A stretch of DNA of 64,000 bases. It comes from Bacillus tequilensis KCTC 13622. GTDB lineage: Bacteria; Bacillota; Bacilli; Bacillales; Bacillaceae. Below are positions 1-9,763 of the stretch, in pieces. The DNA lies in assembly GCF_000507145.1 (NCBI RefSeq), contig NZ_AYTO01000034.1, positions 124,001 through 188,000 of the forward strand, written 5' to 3'. A model generated the notes under the pieces. It was not told the DNA's origin. It worked only from the letters and a program-made list of their open reading frames with translations, and made no database searches. A program made the position numbers and the translations under genes. Numbering within the stretch: the stretch's first letter is position 1; each line of letters begins with the position of its first letter.

Positions 1-88
1 CGAAAGCAAAGTCGTCATTAAGACTGGAGATAACACACGTCTTACATTCGACCGACGCGCGATCAGAGAAGTTTCTGCTGCTGAATAA
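1..88 (+). CDS. yajC: YajC (YrbF), Sec translocase accessory subunit, C-terminal end only
   Basis: The window opens inside a gene; the last 28 codons read in frame from base 2 to a TAA at 86-88. The end (KTGDNTRLTFDRRAI, then REVSAAE) matches the basic tail of YajC as I know it from B. subtilis YrbF. YajC is a small single-pass membrane protein that associates with SecDF, and secDF lies 3.3 kb downstream, which fits. The N-terminal membrane segment is outside the window, so nothing can be said about its integrity. A strong terminator follows directly. Confidence 0.8.
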   Translation, partial: ESKVVIKTGDNTRLTFDRRAIREVSAAE

Positions 89-112
89 CAGCAGGAGCTG
101 TACATAGCAAAC

Positions 113-144
113 AAAAAAGAGCGGGTGATCCCGCTCTTTTTTTT
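113..144 (+). terminator. Intrinsic terminator after yajC
   Basis: A-rich run, then GAGCGGG / CCCGCTC arms around a 4-base loop (TGAT), then eight T. It also works as a terminator for the convergent yrzE because the left flank is A-rich. Confidence 0.9.
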
Positions 145-532
145 ATGTGGAAGACCTGTTTCCCCTCATGTTTACGCCAAAAATCCCGCCCAGCATGCAC
201 ACTCCTAAAAATCCAAGATGAAAAAGAAGCTGCTCCGCTGTAAAAGTCTTTCCGAATCCTAAATACTGAAACAACAAAATAATCATAGAAAAGCTTAAGG
301 CAGTCATTGCCCCGATCATCCAGCCCCTTTCCTTCCCTTTCCCGCCCGAAATGAACCCGCCGATAAATAAAGAAAGAAATGAGATAGCGTTGATCAGCCA
401 GTTGAATGATGACTCTTCAAGCGAGGTTGCCGTCAGTAACAGGGAAACTGCTAAACTCGTTAAGAGCATGGCTGAGAAAATGGCAATTAAGCCGTATAGA
501 ATGCCTTTTCCAACTTGTTTTGTTTCCTCCAT
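143..532 (-). CDS. yrzE: YrzE, small integral membrane protein (TIGR04086-like)
   Basis: Encodes about 129 residues with four hydrophobic stretches separated by short polar loops, as in the YrzE/TIGR04086 family of unknown function. I start at the ATG at 532 because AGAGGAG lies at ideal spacing before it; the frame stays open further upstream but without a ribosome site. The protein begins MEETKQVGKG and ends in a basic, glycine-rich tail. It converges on yajC and is divergent from yrbG. No catalytic motif is visible; the assignment is by overall match and position. Confidence 0.75.
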   Translation of the reverse strand: MEETKQVGKGILYGLIAIFSAMLLTSLAVSLLLTATSLEESSFNWLINAISFLSLFIGGFISGGKGKERGWMIGAMTALSFSMIILLFQYLGFGKTFTAEQLLFHLGFLGVCMLGGIFGVNMRGNRSST

Positions 533-717
533 GAATGTCTCCTCTCTGCCTGTATTAAAAGGCTTCTGTTCTAAGCCGTCAGATATGCTGATGGCTCGTC
601 TTTGTAAAAATGTATTCCCTCCCCTCATGAATTAGACGTAAAAGCTTTATGAAATACGATTGGTTTTTACATAAATTGTTCGTTTTGTAGCATCCTATGA
701 TGAGTCGGAGGTGCATC

Positions 718-1374
718 ATGGAAGAGCTTCTCACTATTACGTTTCGCACAATCGTATTGTATTTTGTCATCCTGGTTATTTTTCGTTTAATGGGTAAACG
801 GGAAATCGGAGAGCTTAGTATTTTAGACCTCGTTGTCTTTATCATGATGGCTGAAATTGCCGTTTTAGCCATAGAAAACGTAGAGGACCATCTGTTTCAC
901 ACCATTTTGCCAATGCTTGTGTTAATGCTGATTCAAGTGACGTTTGCCTATTTATCCTTAAAGAACCGAAAAGTCCGCCAGCTCCTTGACGGAAAGCCGA
1001 CGATTATTATTAAATATGGAAAAATAGACGAAGCTGCCATGAAATCACAGCGATATAATTTTGATGATTTAATCGTCCAGCTCAGGGAAAATAATGTCGA
1101 CAGAGTAGCTGACGTATCATTTGCGATTTTAGAGCCGTCAGGCAAGCTGACTGTAGTGAAGAAAGAAAACAGCGGAGAGCATCGGCAGCTCGAAATGCCG
1201 CTCATTATAGACGGATCCATTCAAACCGAAAACCTGTCCAGAATCGGCAAAGACAAACAGTGGCTGTATGAAAAGCTACGAAAACACGGATATTCCAATC
1301 CTTCAAACATTTCCTTTTGCTCGTTTACTGACGGAAAGTTATTTATTGACGAAAAAGATGGGCGCCGCACGTAA
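718..1374 (+). CDS. yrbG: YrbG, DUF421 family membrane protein
   Basis: 218 residues from the ATG at 718, chosen because GGAGGTG sits 4 bases upstream; an earlier ATG at 697 lacks a site. Three N-terminal membrane helices (about residues 5-75) are followed by a soluble domain with the signature KREIGELS near the N-terminus and the DGKPTIIIK region after the helices, typical of DUF421/YetF-like proteins. YetF-type proteins occur in spore-forming bacilli and several are sporulation-linked, but the biochemical role is unknown. It converges with spoVB, the two genes being 3 bases apart. Confidence 0.8.
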   Translation: MEELLTITFRTIVLYFVILVIFRLMGKREIGELSILDLVVFIMMAEIAVLAIENVEDHLFHTILPMLVLMLIQVTFAYLSLKNRKVRQLLDGKPTIIIKYGKIDEAAMKSQRYNFDDLIVQLRENNVDRVADVSFAILEPSGKLTVVKKENSGEHRQLEMPLIIDGSIQTENLSRIGKDKQWLYEKLRKHGYSNPSNISFCSFTDGKLFIDEKDGRRT

Positions 1375-1377
1375 CCT

Positions 1378-2934
1378 TTAGCGGATGATCAGCCGTCCGA
1401 TAATAGGAATGCGGCGAAGCTCATCTTTTTTAATTAAACGGAAAACGAGCAGGAGGATAATATAGATTAATGCACTCATTGCGATCCACCCGGCGACATT
1501 CACAGCTTCGGACGACCCAAAGCTTACAGATTGTTTGATGGCAGAGCTGATAAATCCAGAAATCACAATAACGGCGAAGCTGAGCGCGTACTCCTTGATT
1601 TTGATGCTGATCGGCAGCACCTTGCTTACGGTCGCCGCGTGCAACAGCGTCACGAGCACCATGCCTGTCACAATAGCTAATGCCGCGCCCATGATACCGA
1701 GAGACGGCCTGGTGGCAAGGACAAAAATAAGACCTGTTTTGACAAGTGCTCCTATTAAGCTGTTCATCATCGCCGCTCCTGCTAAATTAAGCGCCTGCAG
1801 TACTGCTTGAAGAGGGCCTTGGAAATAATAAAGCAGAAAAAACGGAGCCATCACTTTTATAAATACAGCTGCGCCTGAGGAGCCGTACATCACCGTCATC
1901 AGCTCATCCGCAAATACAAATAAAATGACAACTGAAATGCCTCCGCTGAGCAGACAAAGACGCATGGCCTGTTCCAAGCGGTATTCCACCACCTGCAATT
2001 TTTTCTGCTCCATTCCTTCACTGATCGCAGGAACCAGCGCGGTCGACAAAGAATATGTAATAAAGCTGGGCAGAGTCAGCAGGGTCATGGCAAAGCCGGT
2101 CAGCTCCCCATATTGCTTTGTGGCGGCAACTGTCGCCACTCCTGCGATGGCAAGGCTTTGGGCGACGACAATCGGCTCGAAAAACCAAGAGAGGTTGCCG
2201 ATAAAGCGGCTCCCGGTAGTTGGAAGGGAGACGCTCATTAATTGGGTAAAGGTGTGTTTTCCGTTTTTAATAGACTGGAAAAAATGTTTTCTGATTTTAA
2301 TGGTCTTTTTATATTTAAAGCAAACGAATAAATAAAGAAGTGATGCCAGCTCTCCTGCTACTGAGGATAGCATTGCTCCTGCTGCGGCATATTCAATTCC
2401 ATAAGGGAGAAAAATCGTTGTGCAGACAGCGACAAGTGAAATGCGGATCACCTGTTCAAGGACTTGGGATACAGCAAGCGGGTTCATATTCTGTTTTCCT
2501 TGAAAGTACCCCCTCAGCACACTCGATATGGCAATAATCGGCACAACCGGTGTAATGGCCAGAAGCGGATACAATGTTCTCTTATCAGTCAGCATCGTTT
2601 CAGCCATAACCGGGGCGAAAAACAGAAACAGCGGTGTAAAGATCAGGCTGAGCACTCCAGTGATGGTCAGAGACATAACTAAAATATTTTTCGTTTTTTG
2701 ATGATCTCCGCGCGCGCTGGCTTCAGCCACAAGCTTGCTGATCGCGACCGGCAGACCGAATTGAGTTAATGTAGCGGCCAAGAAAAAGGTGGGCGCCGCC
2801 ATCATGAAAAGCCCGACTCCTTCTTCACCGATAAAACGGGCGATAACCACCCGGTTGACAAACCCGAGCATTCTTGTCACCATTCCTGCTGCGATAAGGA
2901 TAAGAGTGCCCTTTAAAAACGTCTGTTTCGCCAT
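1378..2934 (-). CDS. spoVB: SpoVB, stage V sporulation protein, MOP-superfamily flippase
   Basis: 518 residues with 12-14 hydrophobic segments, a MOP (MurJ/MATE-like) polysaccharide and lipid-intermediate exporter fold. SpoVB is needed for spore cortex synthesis and is thought to flip lipid-linked peptidoglycan precursors across the outer forespore membrane. The start at 2934 (MAKQTFLKGT) follows a GGGGGT ribosome site; the frame stays open 42 codons further upstream, overlapping comN, but those codons read as intergenic sequence. It is divergent from comN. An AT-rich region upstream on the minus strand, near 2960-2995, could hold the mother-cell promoter known for this gene in 168, but I could not align it convincingly. 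Confidence 0.93.
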   Translation of the reverse strand: MAKQTFLKGTLILIAAGMVTRMLGFVNRVVIARFIGEEGVGLFMMAAPTFFLAATLTQFGLPVAISKLVAEASARGDHQKTKNILVMSLTITGVLSLIFTPLFLFFAPVMAETMLTDKRTLYPLLAITPVVPIIAISSVLRGYFQGKQNMNPLAVSQVLEQVIRISLVAVCTTIFLPYGIEYAAAGAMLSSVAGELASLLYLFVCFKYKKTIKIRKHFFQSIKNGKHTFTQLMSVSLPTTGSRFIGNLSWFFEPIVVAQSLAIAGVATVAATKQYGELTGFAMTLLTLPSFITYSLSTALVPAISEGMEQKKLQVVEYRLEQAMRLCLLSGGISVVILFVFADELMTVMYGSSGAAVFIKVMAPFFLLYYFQGPLQAVLQALNLAGAAMMNSLIGALVKTGLIFVLATRPSLGIMGAALAIVTGMVLVTLLHAATVSKVLPISIKIKEYALSFAVIVISGFISSAIKQSVSFGSSEAVNVAGWIAMSALIYIILLLVFRLIKKDELRRIPIIGRLIIR

Positions 2935-3048
2935 TTTTACCCCCTGCCTTCTCAAACTACCTGTAATCATATACAATAAAGATATGCGTATATGTCGTCC
3001 AAGCATGACAAGTCTTCTTAAAAAACAATAAAAAAGGAGCGTGGAATC

Positions 3049-3345
3049 GTGGAGAAGCATCCCGCGGATCTATATAAAGACCACGTCAGGCCGTTTCTTT
3101 ACAGCAAACTGGAAGAGTTTAAGATTCTCGGGTATGATGATGTTGAACTCGAAAGTTTGTGGTCATACTTAACAGATAAGAAGTGGAAAAAGAAAACGGA
3201 ACTGCACATTTATGAAATGACGAGCGATATCTTATCAGTGAAAATTGGCGAATTTATGAACTATGCAACCGTTGAGTCATTCAAAACGTCTAATTGGCTG
3301 GGCAGTGAAGAAGGACAGGAAGCATTGGAAGAACTGCTGAGATAG
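3049..3345 (+). CDS. comN: ComN (YrzD), post-transcriptional regulator of competence
   Basis: 98 residues starting with GTG after AAAAAGGAGCG. Matches ComN, which in B. subtilis promotes accumulation and localisation of comE operon mRNA and is recruited to septa and poles by DivIVA. It is small and charged, with no membrane segment; the C-terminal half has an acidic tail (EEGQEALEELL). It lies 38 bases upstream of secDF on the same strand. Confidence 0.85.
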   Translation: MEKHPADLYKDHVRPFLYSKLEEFKILGYDDVELESLWSYLTDKKWKKKTELHIYEMTSDILSVKIGEFMNYATVESFKTSNWLGSEEGQEALEELLR

Positions 3346-3383
3346 CAGATCGATTCGCACAGGTTTAAGGGAGGATATACATA

Positions 3384-5597
3384 ATGAAAAAAGGACGCTT
3401 GATTGCGTTTTTCCTTTTCGTATTATTGATCGGCACGGGCTTGGGCTACTTGACGAAGCCTGCTGCGAACAATATTACGTTAGGATTGGATTTGCAAGGC
3501 GGATTTGAGGTGCTGTATGATGTACAGCCCGTAAAAAAAGGTGACAAAATCACAAAAGACGTTCTGGTCAGCACAGTAGAGGCATTGAACCGCAGGGCCA
3601 ATGTCCTCGGTGTCAGCGAACCGAACATCCAAATTGAAGGGAATAACCGAATTCGCGTTCAGCTCGCTGGGGTGACAAACCAAAACAGAGCGCGTGAAAT
3701 CTTGGCGACTGAAGCGCAGCTTTCTTTCAGAGATGCGAATGATAAGGAACTGCTGAACGGTGCTGATCTCGTTGAAAATGGAGCTAAACAAACATATGAC
3801 AGCACAACAAACGAACCGATTGTCACTATCAAACTGAAAGACGCTGATAAATTCGGTGAAGTGACCAAAAAGGTTATGAAGATGGCGCCAAACAATCAGC
3901 TTGTCATTTGGCTAGATTACGAAAAAGGCGATTCCTTTAAGAAAGAAGTTCAAAAAGAGCATCCTAAATTTGTATCCGCTCCAAATGTAAGTCAGGAGCT
4001 AAATACAACTGATGTAAAAATTGAAGGACATTTCACAGCTCAAAAAGCTAAAGATTTAGCCAGCATCTTAAACGCCGGCGCGCTTCCTGTAAAACTGACT
4101 GAAAAATATTCAACATCAGTAGGCGCACAATTTGGCCAGCAGGCGCTTCATGATACGGTGTTTGCCGGTATTGTCGGTATCGCAATTATTTTCTTATTTA
4201 TGCTTTTCTATTACCGTTTGCCGGGATTTATAGCGGTGATTACGCTATCAGTTTATATCTACATTACACTTCAGATTTTTGACTGGATGAATGCTGTACT
4301 TACGCTTCCGGGAATTGCCGCACTCATTTTAGGGGTCGGGATGGCTGTTGATGCCAACATCATCACCTATGAGCGGATTAAAGAAGAGCTTAAGCTAGGC
4401 AAGTCTGTCCGCTCTGCCTTCCGCTCAGGAAACAGACGGTCATTTGCGACGATTTTTGATGCGAACATTACAACAATTATTGCAGCGGTTGTGCTCTTTA
4501 TCTTTGGGACAAGCTCTGTTAAAGGGTTTGCGACGATGCTGATTCTGTCGATTTTGACAAGCTTTATCACTGCCGTTTTCTTATCAAGATTTCTTCTCGC
4601 TCTCCTAGTGGAAAGCAGATGGCTTGATCGGAAAAAAGGCTGGTTTGGCGTCAATAAGAAACATATTATGAATATTCAGGATACGGACGAAAATACAGAG
4701 CCGCATACACCGTTCCAAAAATGGGATTTCACGAGCAAGCGCAAATATTTCTTTATTTTCTCCAGCGCTGTCACGATTGCCGGGATTATTATCCTGCTTG
4801 TGTTCAAGCTGAACCTTGGCATTGACTTTGCGAGCGGCGCGCGGATTGAAGTGCAAAGCGACCATAAGCTGACGACAGAGCAGGTGGAGAAGGACTTTCA
4901 ATCTCTGGGCATGGATCCTGATACCGTTGTTCTGTCAGGCGAAAAGAGCAATGTCGGTGTTGCCCGTTTTGTCGGGGTGCCTGATAAAGAAACCATTGCA
5001 AAAGTCAAAACGTATTTCAAAGACAAATACGGATCAGAGCCGAATGTCAGCACAGTTTCACCGACAGTCGGTAAAGAGCTGGCGAGAAATGCGCTTTATG
5101 CAGTTGCTATCGCTTCTATTGGCATTATCATTTACGTTTCGATCCGATTCGAATACAAAATGGCCATTGCCGCAATCGCTTCACTGCTTTATGACGCATT
5201 CTTCATCGTCACGTTTTTCAGCATTACAAGGCTTGAGGTAGATGTTACCTTCATCGCCGCCATTCTGACAATTATCGGGTATTCCATTAACGATACTATC
5301 GTTACATTTGACAGGGTTCGGGAGCATATGAAAAAGCGCAAGCCGAAAACATTTGCCGAGCTGAACCACATTGTAAACCTGAGCCTGCAGCAAACCTTTA
5401 CACGATCTATTAACACTGTATTAACTGTTGTAATTGTTGTTGTGACATTGCTGATCTTTGGAGCATCATCTATTACCAACTTCTCCATTGCTTTATTGAT
5501 CGGGCTGTTAACAGGCGTTTATTCCTCTCTCTACATTGCAGCGCAAATTTGGCTTGCATGGAAAGGAAAAGAACTGAAAAAAGATTCGGCGCAGTAA
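3384..5597 (+). CDS. secDF: SecDF, fused protein-export membrane protein
   Basis: 737 residues joining SecD and SecF in one chain, as is normal in Bacillus. It drives protein translocation using the proton motive force with SecYEG and YajC. SecD half: TM1 at residues 5-25, the LGLDLQGG motif after it, a large periplasmic-type domain, then helices carrying GMAVDANIITYERI (Asp near residue 323). SecF half from about residue 445: LGIDFASGAR, then GYSINDTIVTFDR (Asp near 636). Both conserved proton-path acidic motifs are intact. The ribosome site is GGGAGG 9 bases upstream. A terminator follows. Confidence 0.96.
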   Translation: MKKGRLIAFFLFVLLIGTGLGYLTKPAANNITLGLDLQGGFEVLYDVQPVKKGDKITKDVLVSTVEALNRRANVLGVSEPNIQIEGNNRIRVQLAGVTNQNRAREILATEAQLSFRDANDKELLNGADLVENGAKQTYDSTTNEPIVTIKLKDADKFGEVTKKVMKMAPNNQLVIWLDYEKGDSFKKEVQKEHPKFVSAPNVSQELNTTDVKIEGHFTAQKAKDLASILNAGALPVKLTEKYSTSVGAQFGQQALHDTVFAGIVGIAIIFLFMLFYYRLPGFIAVITLSVYIYITLQIFDWMNAVLTLPGIAALILGVGMAVDANIITYERIKEELKLGKSVRSAFRSGNRRSFATIFDANITTIIAAVVLFIFGTSSVKGFATMLILSILTSFITAVFLSRFLLALLVESRWLDRKKGWFGVNKKHIMNIQDTDENTEPHTPFQKWDFTSKRKYFFIFSSAVTIAGIIILLVFKLNLGIDFASGARIEVQSDHKLTTEQVEKDFQSLGMDPDTVVLSGEKSNVGVARFVGVPDKETIAKVKTYFKDKYGSEPNVSTVSPTVGKELARNALYAVAIASIGIIIYVSIRFEYKMAIAAIASLLYDAFFIVTFFSITRLEVDVTFIAAILTIIGYSINDTIVTFDRVREHMKKRKPKTFAELNHIVNLSLQQTFTRSINTVLTVVIVVVTLLIFGASSITNFSIALLIGLLTGVYSSLYIAAQIWLAWKGKELKKDSAQ

Positions 5598-5604
5598 AAA
5601 ATAT

Positions 5605-5636
5605 CAGGCTGTCCTTTTCGGGGCAGCCTGTTTTTT
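5605..5636 (+). terminator. Intrinsic terminator after secDF
   Basis: CAGGCTG / CAGCCTG arms with a 12-base loop followed by six T. Confidence 0.85.
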
Positions 5637-5751
5637 GAAGTTTCATTGAACTTAAAATGGACATTTGCTATAATGGCATACGCTTACATTTAAACATATA
5701 GATGCTGTAAAAGTGTTTGTGACTGTTTTCAGAGATGTAGGAGGGTTATAT

Positions 5752-6249
5752 ATGAGGGTTCGCGAATCAGAGCTGCCGGGCATAGGGCGAAAAGTTGAAA
5801 TGGTGACTAGAAACCGCAATAAAATTTCAATTATCATTCATCATGACGGACGGAGAGAGCTATACATTTTTGACGGAAACGATCATGAAGAGTGTGTTGC
5901 TTCCGTGCAGTTTGATGACGCTGAAGCTAGACAGATTTCTGCAATTCTCGGAGGAATGGTATATAAACCGAAAGCACTTGAAAGCGTCGAGGCAGCCCTT
6001 GATGATTTGATGATAGAATGGTTCAAAGTGGAAATTGGAGCGCCGGCCATTCGTCATACAATAGGTGATTTGGATGCAGGGCAGGAATACCATGTGACTG
6101 TTATTGCGATCATTAAAAAGAATCAAGAAAAACAATTACCTCCGGGATCTGATACAGTCATTGATGAGGGCGATACCCTTGTGATGTCCGGTGAGAGAAA
6201 CAGGCTGAAGAGGCTGATCCGGGAAAAATTAACCGCAAATGAGGCTTGA
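5752..6249 (+). CDS. yrvC: YrvC, TrkA-C (RCK_C) domain protein, likely K+/H+ antiporter regulatory subunit
   Basis: 165 residues from the ATG at 5752, preceded by GTAGGAGGG. The N-terminal part (MRVRESELPGIG, then a domain with HHDGRRELY) resembles KhtT-like subunits of CPA2 potassium/proton antiporters. The C-terminal 80 residues form an RCK_C domain (GQEYHVTVIAI, then DTVIDEGDTLVMSGE). In related proteins this domain binds nucleotides such as c-di-AMP, but ligand and partner are inference here. No antiporter gene is adjacent; yrvD follows 77 bases downstream. Confidence 0.8.
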   Translation: MRVRESELPGIGRKVEMVTRNRNKISIIIHHDGRRELYIFDGNDHEECVASVQFDDAEARQISAILGGMVYKPKALESVEAALDDLMIEWFKVEIGAPAIRHTIGDLDAGQEYHVTVIAIIKKNQEKQLPPGSDTVIDEGDTLVMSGERNRLKRLIREKLTANEA

Positions 6250-6326
6250 CCTAGCGTCAGGAAATGTTTAAAACCGGTCTTGATAGGGAAAGTTACCTCA
6301 GGTAAGTAAATGTTGGGGGATAGAAA

Positions 6327-6650
6327 ATGAATAAACAATGGACGATTATTTTCGCACTTATTTTTACCTTAATTGTCGCTATTTTTGCAGTCATTAATGT
6401 AAGATCGGTTGAAGTTGATTACCTGTTTGGCAGATCGGAATGGCCGCTTATTCTCGTCATTTTAGGCTCGGTTTTAATGGGAGCGCTGATTGTGTTTTCT
6501 GTCGGTATTTTTCAGGTGATGAAATTAAAGCGGGAAATAAAAGCGCTGCGGAAAGAAAACGAAACGGCAATACATAAACAAGAAGATACTCAGCTTGCTG
6601 ATCTGAACGACACACAAGATGCATCAGCCAGACTTGAGAAAAAAGACTAG
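6327..6650 (+). CDS. yrvD: YrvD, LapA/DUF1049 family two-pass membrane protein
   Basis: 107 residues: two transmembrane helices (about 5-25 and 40-65) linked by a short loop, then a charged, probably coiled-coil cytoplasmic tail (KLKREIKALRKENE). This is the LapA/DUF1049 layout. In enterobacteria LapA acts with LapB in lipopolysaccharide control; a Gram-positive role is unknown. The ribosome site is GGGGGATAG just before ATG 6327. It probably shares a transcript with yrvC. Confidence 0.75.
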   Translation: MNKQWTIIFALIFTLIVAIFAVINVRSVEVDYLFGRSEWPLILVILGSVLMGALIVFSVGIFQVMKLKREIKALRKENETAIHKQEDTQLADLNDTQDASARLEKKD

Positions 6651-6664
6651 TTTTCGAATAATAT

Positions 6665-6694
6665 TTGAAACCCCTCAGTCTGCTCTAGTATAAT
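6665..6694 (+). promoter_or_regulatory. SigA-type promoter for recJ
   Basis: TTGAAA at 6665-6670, 18-base spacer, TATAAT at 6689-6694, ending 22 bases before the recJ ATG. Confidence 0.6.
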
Positions 6695-6716
6695 AGGGTG
6701 GTTGAGGGGTGAATTT

Positions 6717-9077
6717 ATGTTAGCGTCAAAAATGCGATGGGAAATCCAGCGACCAGATCAGGATAAGGTCAAATCACTCACAGAACAATTGCATATAACA
6801 CCTCTTGTTGCGTCCCTGCTTGTAAAAAGAGGCTTTGATACGGCAGAAAGCGCAAAGCTGTTTTTGCATACAAAGGATGCCGATTTTTATGACCCTTTTG
6901 AAATGAAGGGCATGAGAGAAGCGGCAGAGCGAATAAAACAGGCGATTGCACAACAAGAACAGATTATGATATATGGCGATTATGACGCCGATGGAGTTAC
7001 CAGTACGTCAGTGATGCTGCACACGCTGCAAAAGCTGTCGGCACAAGTTGATTTTTATATACCTGACCGCTTTAACGAAGGATATGGCCCTAATGAACAG
7101 GCGTTTCGTTCGATAAAAGAACGAGGCTTCTCTTTGATTATTACGGTTGATACAGGAATTGCCGCTGTGCATGAAGCAAAGGTGGCAAAGGAACTCGGGC
7201 TGGATGTCATTATTACCGATCACCATGAGCCGGGGCCGGAGCTTCCAGATGTCCACGCGATCGTCCACCCGAAGCAGCCGGGCTGCACCTACCCGTTTAA
7301 GGAGCTGGCCGGGGTCGGAGTGGCGTTTAAGCTTGCTCACGCTTTATTGGGCGAACTCCCGGATGAACTGCTTGACCTGGCGGCAATCGGCACGATTGCT
7401 GATCTTGTCCCGCTGCATGATGAAAACAGATTAATTGCAACACTGGGACTTGAAAGGCTTCGGCGCACGAATCGGCTGGGCTTAAAAGAGCTGATGAAGC
7501 TGTCTGGCGGAGACATCGGAGAAGCGAACGAAGAAACAGTTGGGTTCCAGCTGGCACCAAGGCTGAATGCTGTCGGAAGAATCGAACAGGCAGATCCCGC
7601 CGTTCATTTGCTCATGTCGGAGGATTCGTTTGAAGCGGAAGAGCTTGCCGCAGAAATTGACCGGCTGAACAAAGAGCGCCAAAAGATGGTCAGCAAAATG
7701 ACGGATGAAGCGATTGAAATGGTTGAACAGCAAGGTCTCGAGCAAACTGCAATCGTCGTGGCCAAAGCCGGATGGAATCCGGGAGTCGTTGGAATTGTGG
7801 CTTCAAAGCTTGTCGACCGTTTCTACCGCCCGGCCATTGTGCTTGGCATTGACGAAGAAAGAGGAATTGCTAAAGGCTCGGCCAGAAGCATCAGGGGCTT
7901 TAATTTATTCGAGAGCCTTTCTGAATGCAGAGATATTCTTCCTCATTTCGGCGGCCATCCAATGGCGGCAGGGATGACGCTGAATGCAGCAGATGTGCCG
8001 GATTTGCGAAACAGGCTGAATGAAATAGCTGAAAACACGCTTACGGAAGAGGATTTTATTCCTGTACAGGAAGTCGATCTCGTCTGCGGTGTCGAGGATA
8101 TTACAGTTGAAAGCATCACAGAGATGAACATGCTGTCTCCATTCGGCATGCTGAACCCGAAACCGCACGTTCTCGTAGAAAATGCTGTGCTGGAAGATGT
8201 CCGCAAGATCGGCGCTAATAAAAATCATGTCAAAATGACGGTCAGAAATGAGTCGTCTCAGCTTGATTGCGTCGGTTTTAATAAAGGTGAGCTTGAAGAA
8301 GGCATCGTACCGGGCTCTAGAATTTCCATAGTCGGTGAGATGTCAATCAACGAATGGAACAATCGAAAAAAGCCGCAGCTTATGATTAAGGATGCCGCTG
8401 TTTCTGAATGGCAGCTGTTTGATTTAAGAGGAAAACGGATGTGGGAAGATACGGTTTCCGTCCTTCCATCAGCTAAACGGGCCATAGTCTCTTTCAAAGA
8501 AGACTCAACAACACTTCTTCAGGCTGAAGAACTTCGCCGTGAAGTGCACGTCATCAGCTCTGAAGAACAAGCGAAGGCGTTAGACCTTAATGGCGCCTAT
8601 ATTGTATTGCTGGATCCGCCGCCTTCGTTGGACATGCTTGCACGTTTGCTGGAAGGAAAAGCGCCTGAGCGGTTATATTTCATTTTTCTCAATCAAGAGG
8701 ACCACTTTTTATCAACATTTCCCGCAAGAGACCACTTCAAATGGTATTATGCGTTCTTGCTGAAAAGAGGCGCTTTTGACGTAAAAAAACACGGTTCAGA
8801 GCTCGCAAGACATAAAGGCTGGTCCGTTGAAACAATCAATTTCATGACAAAGGTGTTTTTTGATCTAGGTTTTGTTAAAATAGAGAATGGTGTGCTGTCT
8901 GTAGTTAGCGGAGTAAAGAAACGCGACTTAACAGACTCACAAACATATCAAGCGAAACAGCAGCTGATGGAACTGGATCAAAAGCTGAATTATTCTTCTG
9001 CTGAGGAGCTGAAGGAATGGCTGAATAAGCTGATGAAACAAGATTCAGAGGCTTGTGAAAGTACGAGGAGGACATAA
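6717..9077 (+). CDS. recJ: RecJ, single-stranded-DNA-specific 5'-3' exonuclease
   Basis: 786 residues from ATG 6717 (GAGGGGTG ribosome site). DHH-family phosphoesterase of recombination and repair: motif I DYDADG begins at residue 88, the DHH motif is at 168-170, and the DHHA1 motif GGHPMAAG is near 417. The C-terminal part matches the extension of Bacillus RecJ. Uses divalent metal, acts in the cytoplasm, and feeds RecF-pathway and mismatch repair. The ends of recJ and apt are 5 bases apart, so they are probably co-transcribed. All catalytic motifs are intact. Confidence 0.96.
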   Translation: MLASKMRWEIQRPDQDKVKSLTEQLHITPLVASLLVKRGFDTAESAKLFLHTKDADFYDPFEMKGMREAAERIKQAIAQQEQIMIYGDYDADGVTSTSVMLHTLQKLSAQVDFYIPDRFNEGYGPNEQAFRSIKERGFSLIITVDTGIAAVHEAKVAKELGLDVIITDHHEPGPELPDVHAIVHPKQPGCTYPFKELAGVGVAFKLAHALLGELPDELLDLAAIGTIADLVPLHDENRLIATLGLERLRRTNRLGLKELMKLSGGDIGEANEETVGFQLAPRLNAVGRIEQADPAVHLLMSEDSFEAEELAAEIDRLNKERQKMVSKMTDEAIEMVEQQGLEQTAIVVAKAGWNPGVVGIVASKLVDRFYRPAIVLGIDEERGIAKGSARSIRGFNLFESLSECRDILPHFGGHPMAAGMTLNAADVPDLRNRLNEIAENTLTEEDFIPVQEVDLVCGVEDITVESITEMNMLSPFGMLNPKPHVLVENAVLEDVRKIGANKNHVKMTVRNESSQLDCVGFNKGELEEGIVPGSRISIVGEMSINEWNNRKKPQLMIKDAAVSEWQLFDLRGKRMWEDTVSVLPSAKRAIVSFKEDSTTLLQAEELRREVHVISSEEQAKALDLNGAYIVLLDPPPSLDMLARLLEGKAPERLYFIFLNQEDHFLSTFPARDHFKWYYAFLLKRGAFDVKKHGSELARHKGWSVETINFMTKVFFDLGFVKIENGVLSVVSGVKKRDLTDSQTYQAKQQLMELDQKLNYSSAEELKEWLNKLMKQDSEACESTRRT

Positions 9078-9082
9078 AACAG

Positions 9083-9595
9083 ATGGATTTAAAACAATAC
9101 GTAACAATTGTACCGGATTACCCGAAAGAGGGCGTGCAATTTAAAGATATTACGACACTGATGGATAAAGGCGAGGTATACCGTTATGCCACAGATCAAA
9201 TCGTTGAATATGCGAAAGAAAAGCAAATTGATTTGGTCGTCGGCCCGGAAGCGCGCGGCTTTATTATCGGCTGTCCCGTTGCTTACGCGCTTGGCGTAGG
9301 TTTTGCGCCGGTCCGCAAAGAAGGCAAGCTGCCTCGTGAAGTGATCAAAGTGGACTACGGCTTGGAATACGGAAAAGACGTATTAACGATCCACAAAGAT
9401 GCGATTAGACCGGGTCAGCGTGTGCTTATTACAGATGACCTGCTTGCGACAGGCGGCACCATTGAAGCCACAATCAAACTTGTTGAAGAGCTTGGCGGCG
9501 TTGTTGCTGGCATCGCTTTCTTGATCGAGCTTTCTTACCTTGATGGCAGAGAAAAGCTTGAAGATTATGACATACTAACATTGATGAAATACTGA
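9083..9595 (+). CDS. apt: Apt, adenine phosphoribosyltransferase
   Basis: 170 residues, the usual size. Converts adenine and PRPP to AMP in purine salvage. The PRPP-binding loop [12 protein letters not shown] is intact at about residues 115-126, and the N-terminal [11 protein letters not shown] segment is typical. Starts at ATG 9083 with ribosome site GAGGAGG overlapping the end of recJ. A terminator follows. Confidence 0.97.
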   Translation: MDLKQYVTIVPDYPKEGVQFKDITTLMDKGEVYRYATDQIVEYAKEKQIDLVVGPEARGFIIGCPVAYALGVGFAPVRKEGKLPREVIKVDYGLEYGKDVLTIHKDAIRPGQRVLITDDLLATGGTIEATIKLVEELGGVVAGIAFLIELSYLDGREKLEDYDILTLMKY

Positions 9596-9611
9596 GGATA
9601 ATCGCATAACG

Positions 9612-9642
9612 AAAAAAGCACTCCGTGTCAGGGTGCTTTTTT
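9612..9642 (+). terminator. Intrinsic terminator after apt
   Basis: AGCACTC / GGGTGCT arms flanked by A-run and T-run; usable on both strands. Confidence 0.88.
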
Positions 9643-9763
9643 CCTATTGTTTGGCATTTATTTTATATAATATTTGGCTATTTGTACTTCTGCCCTTTAC
9701 ATCTTTCGTTTTTTTCTTGATAATTAACTACAATACAGTTTACATTCTAAAAAAGGTGATTCC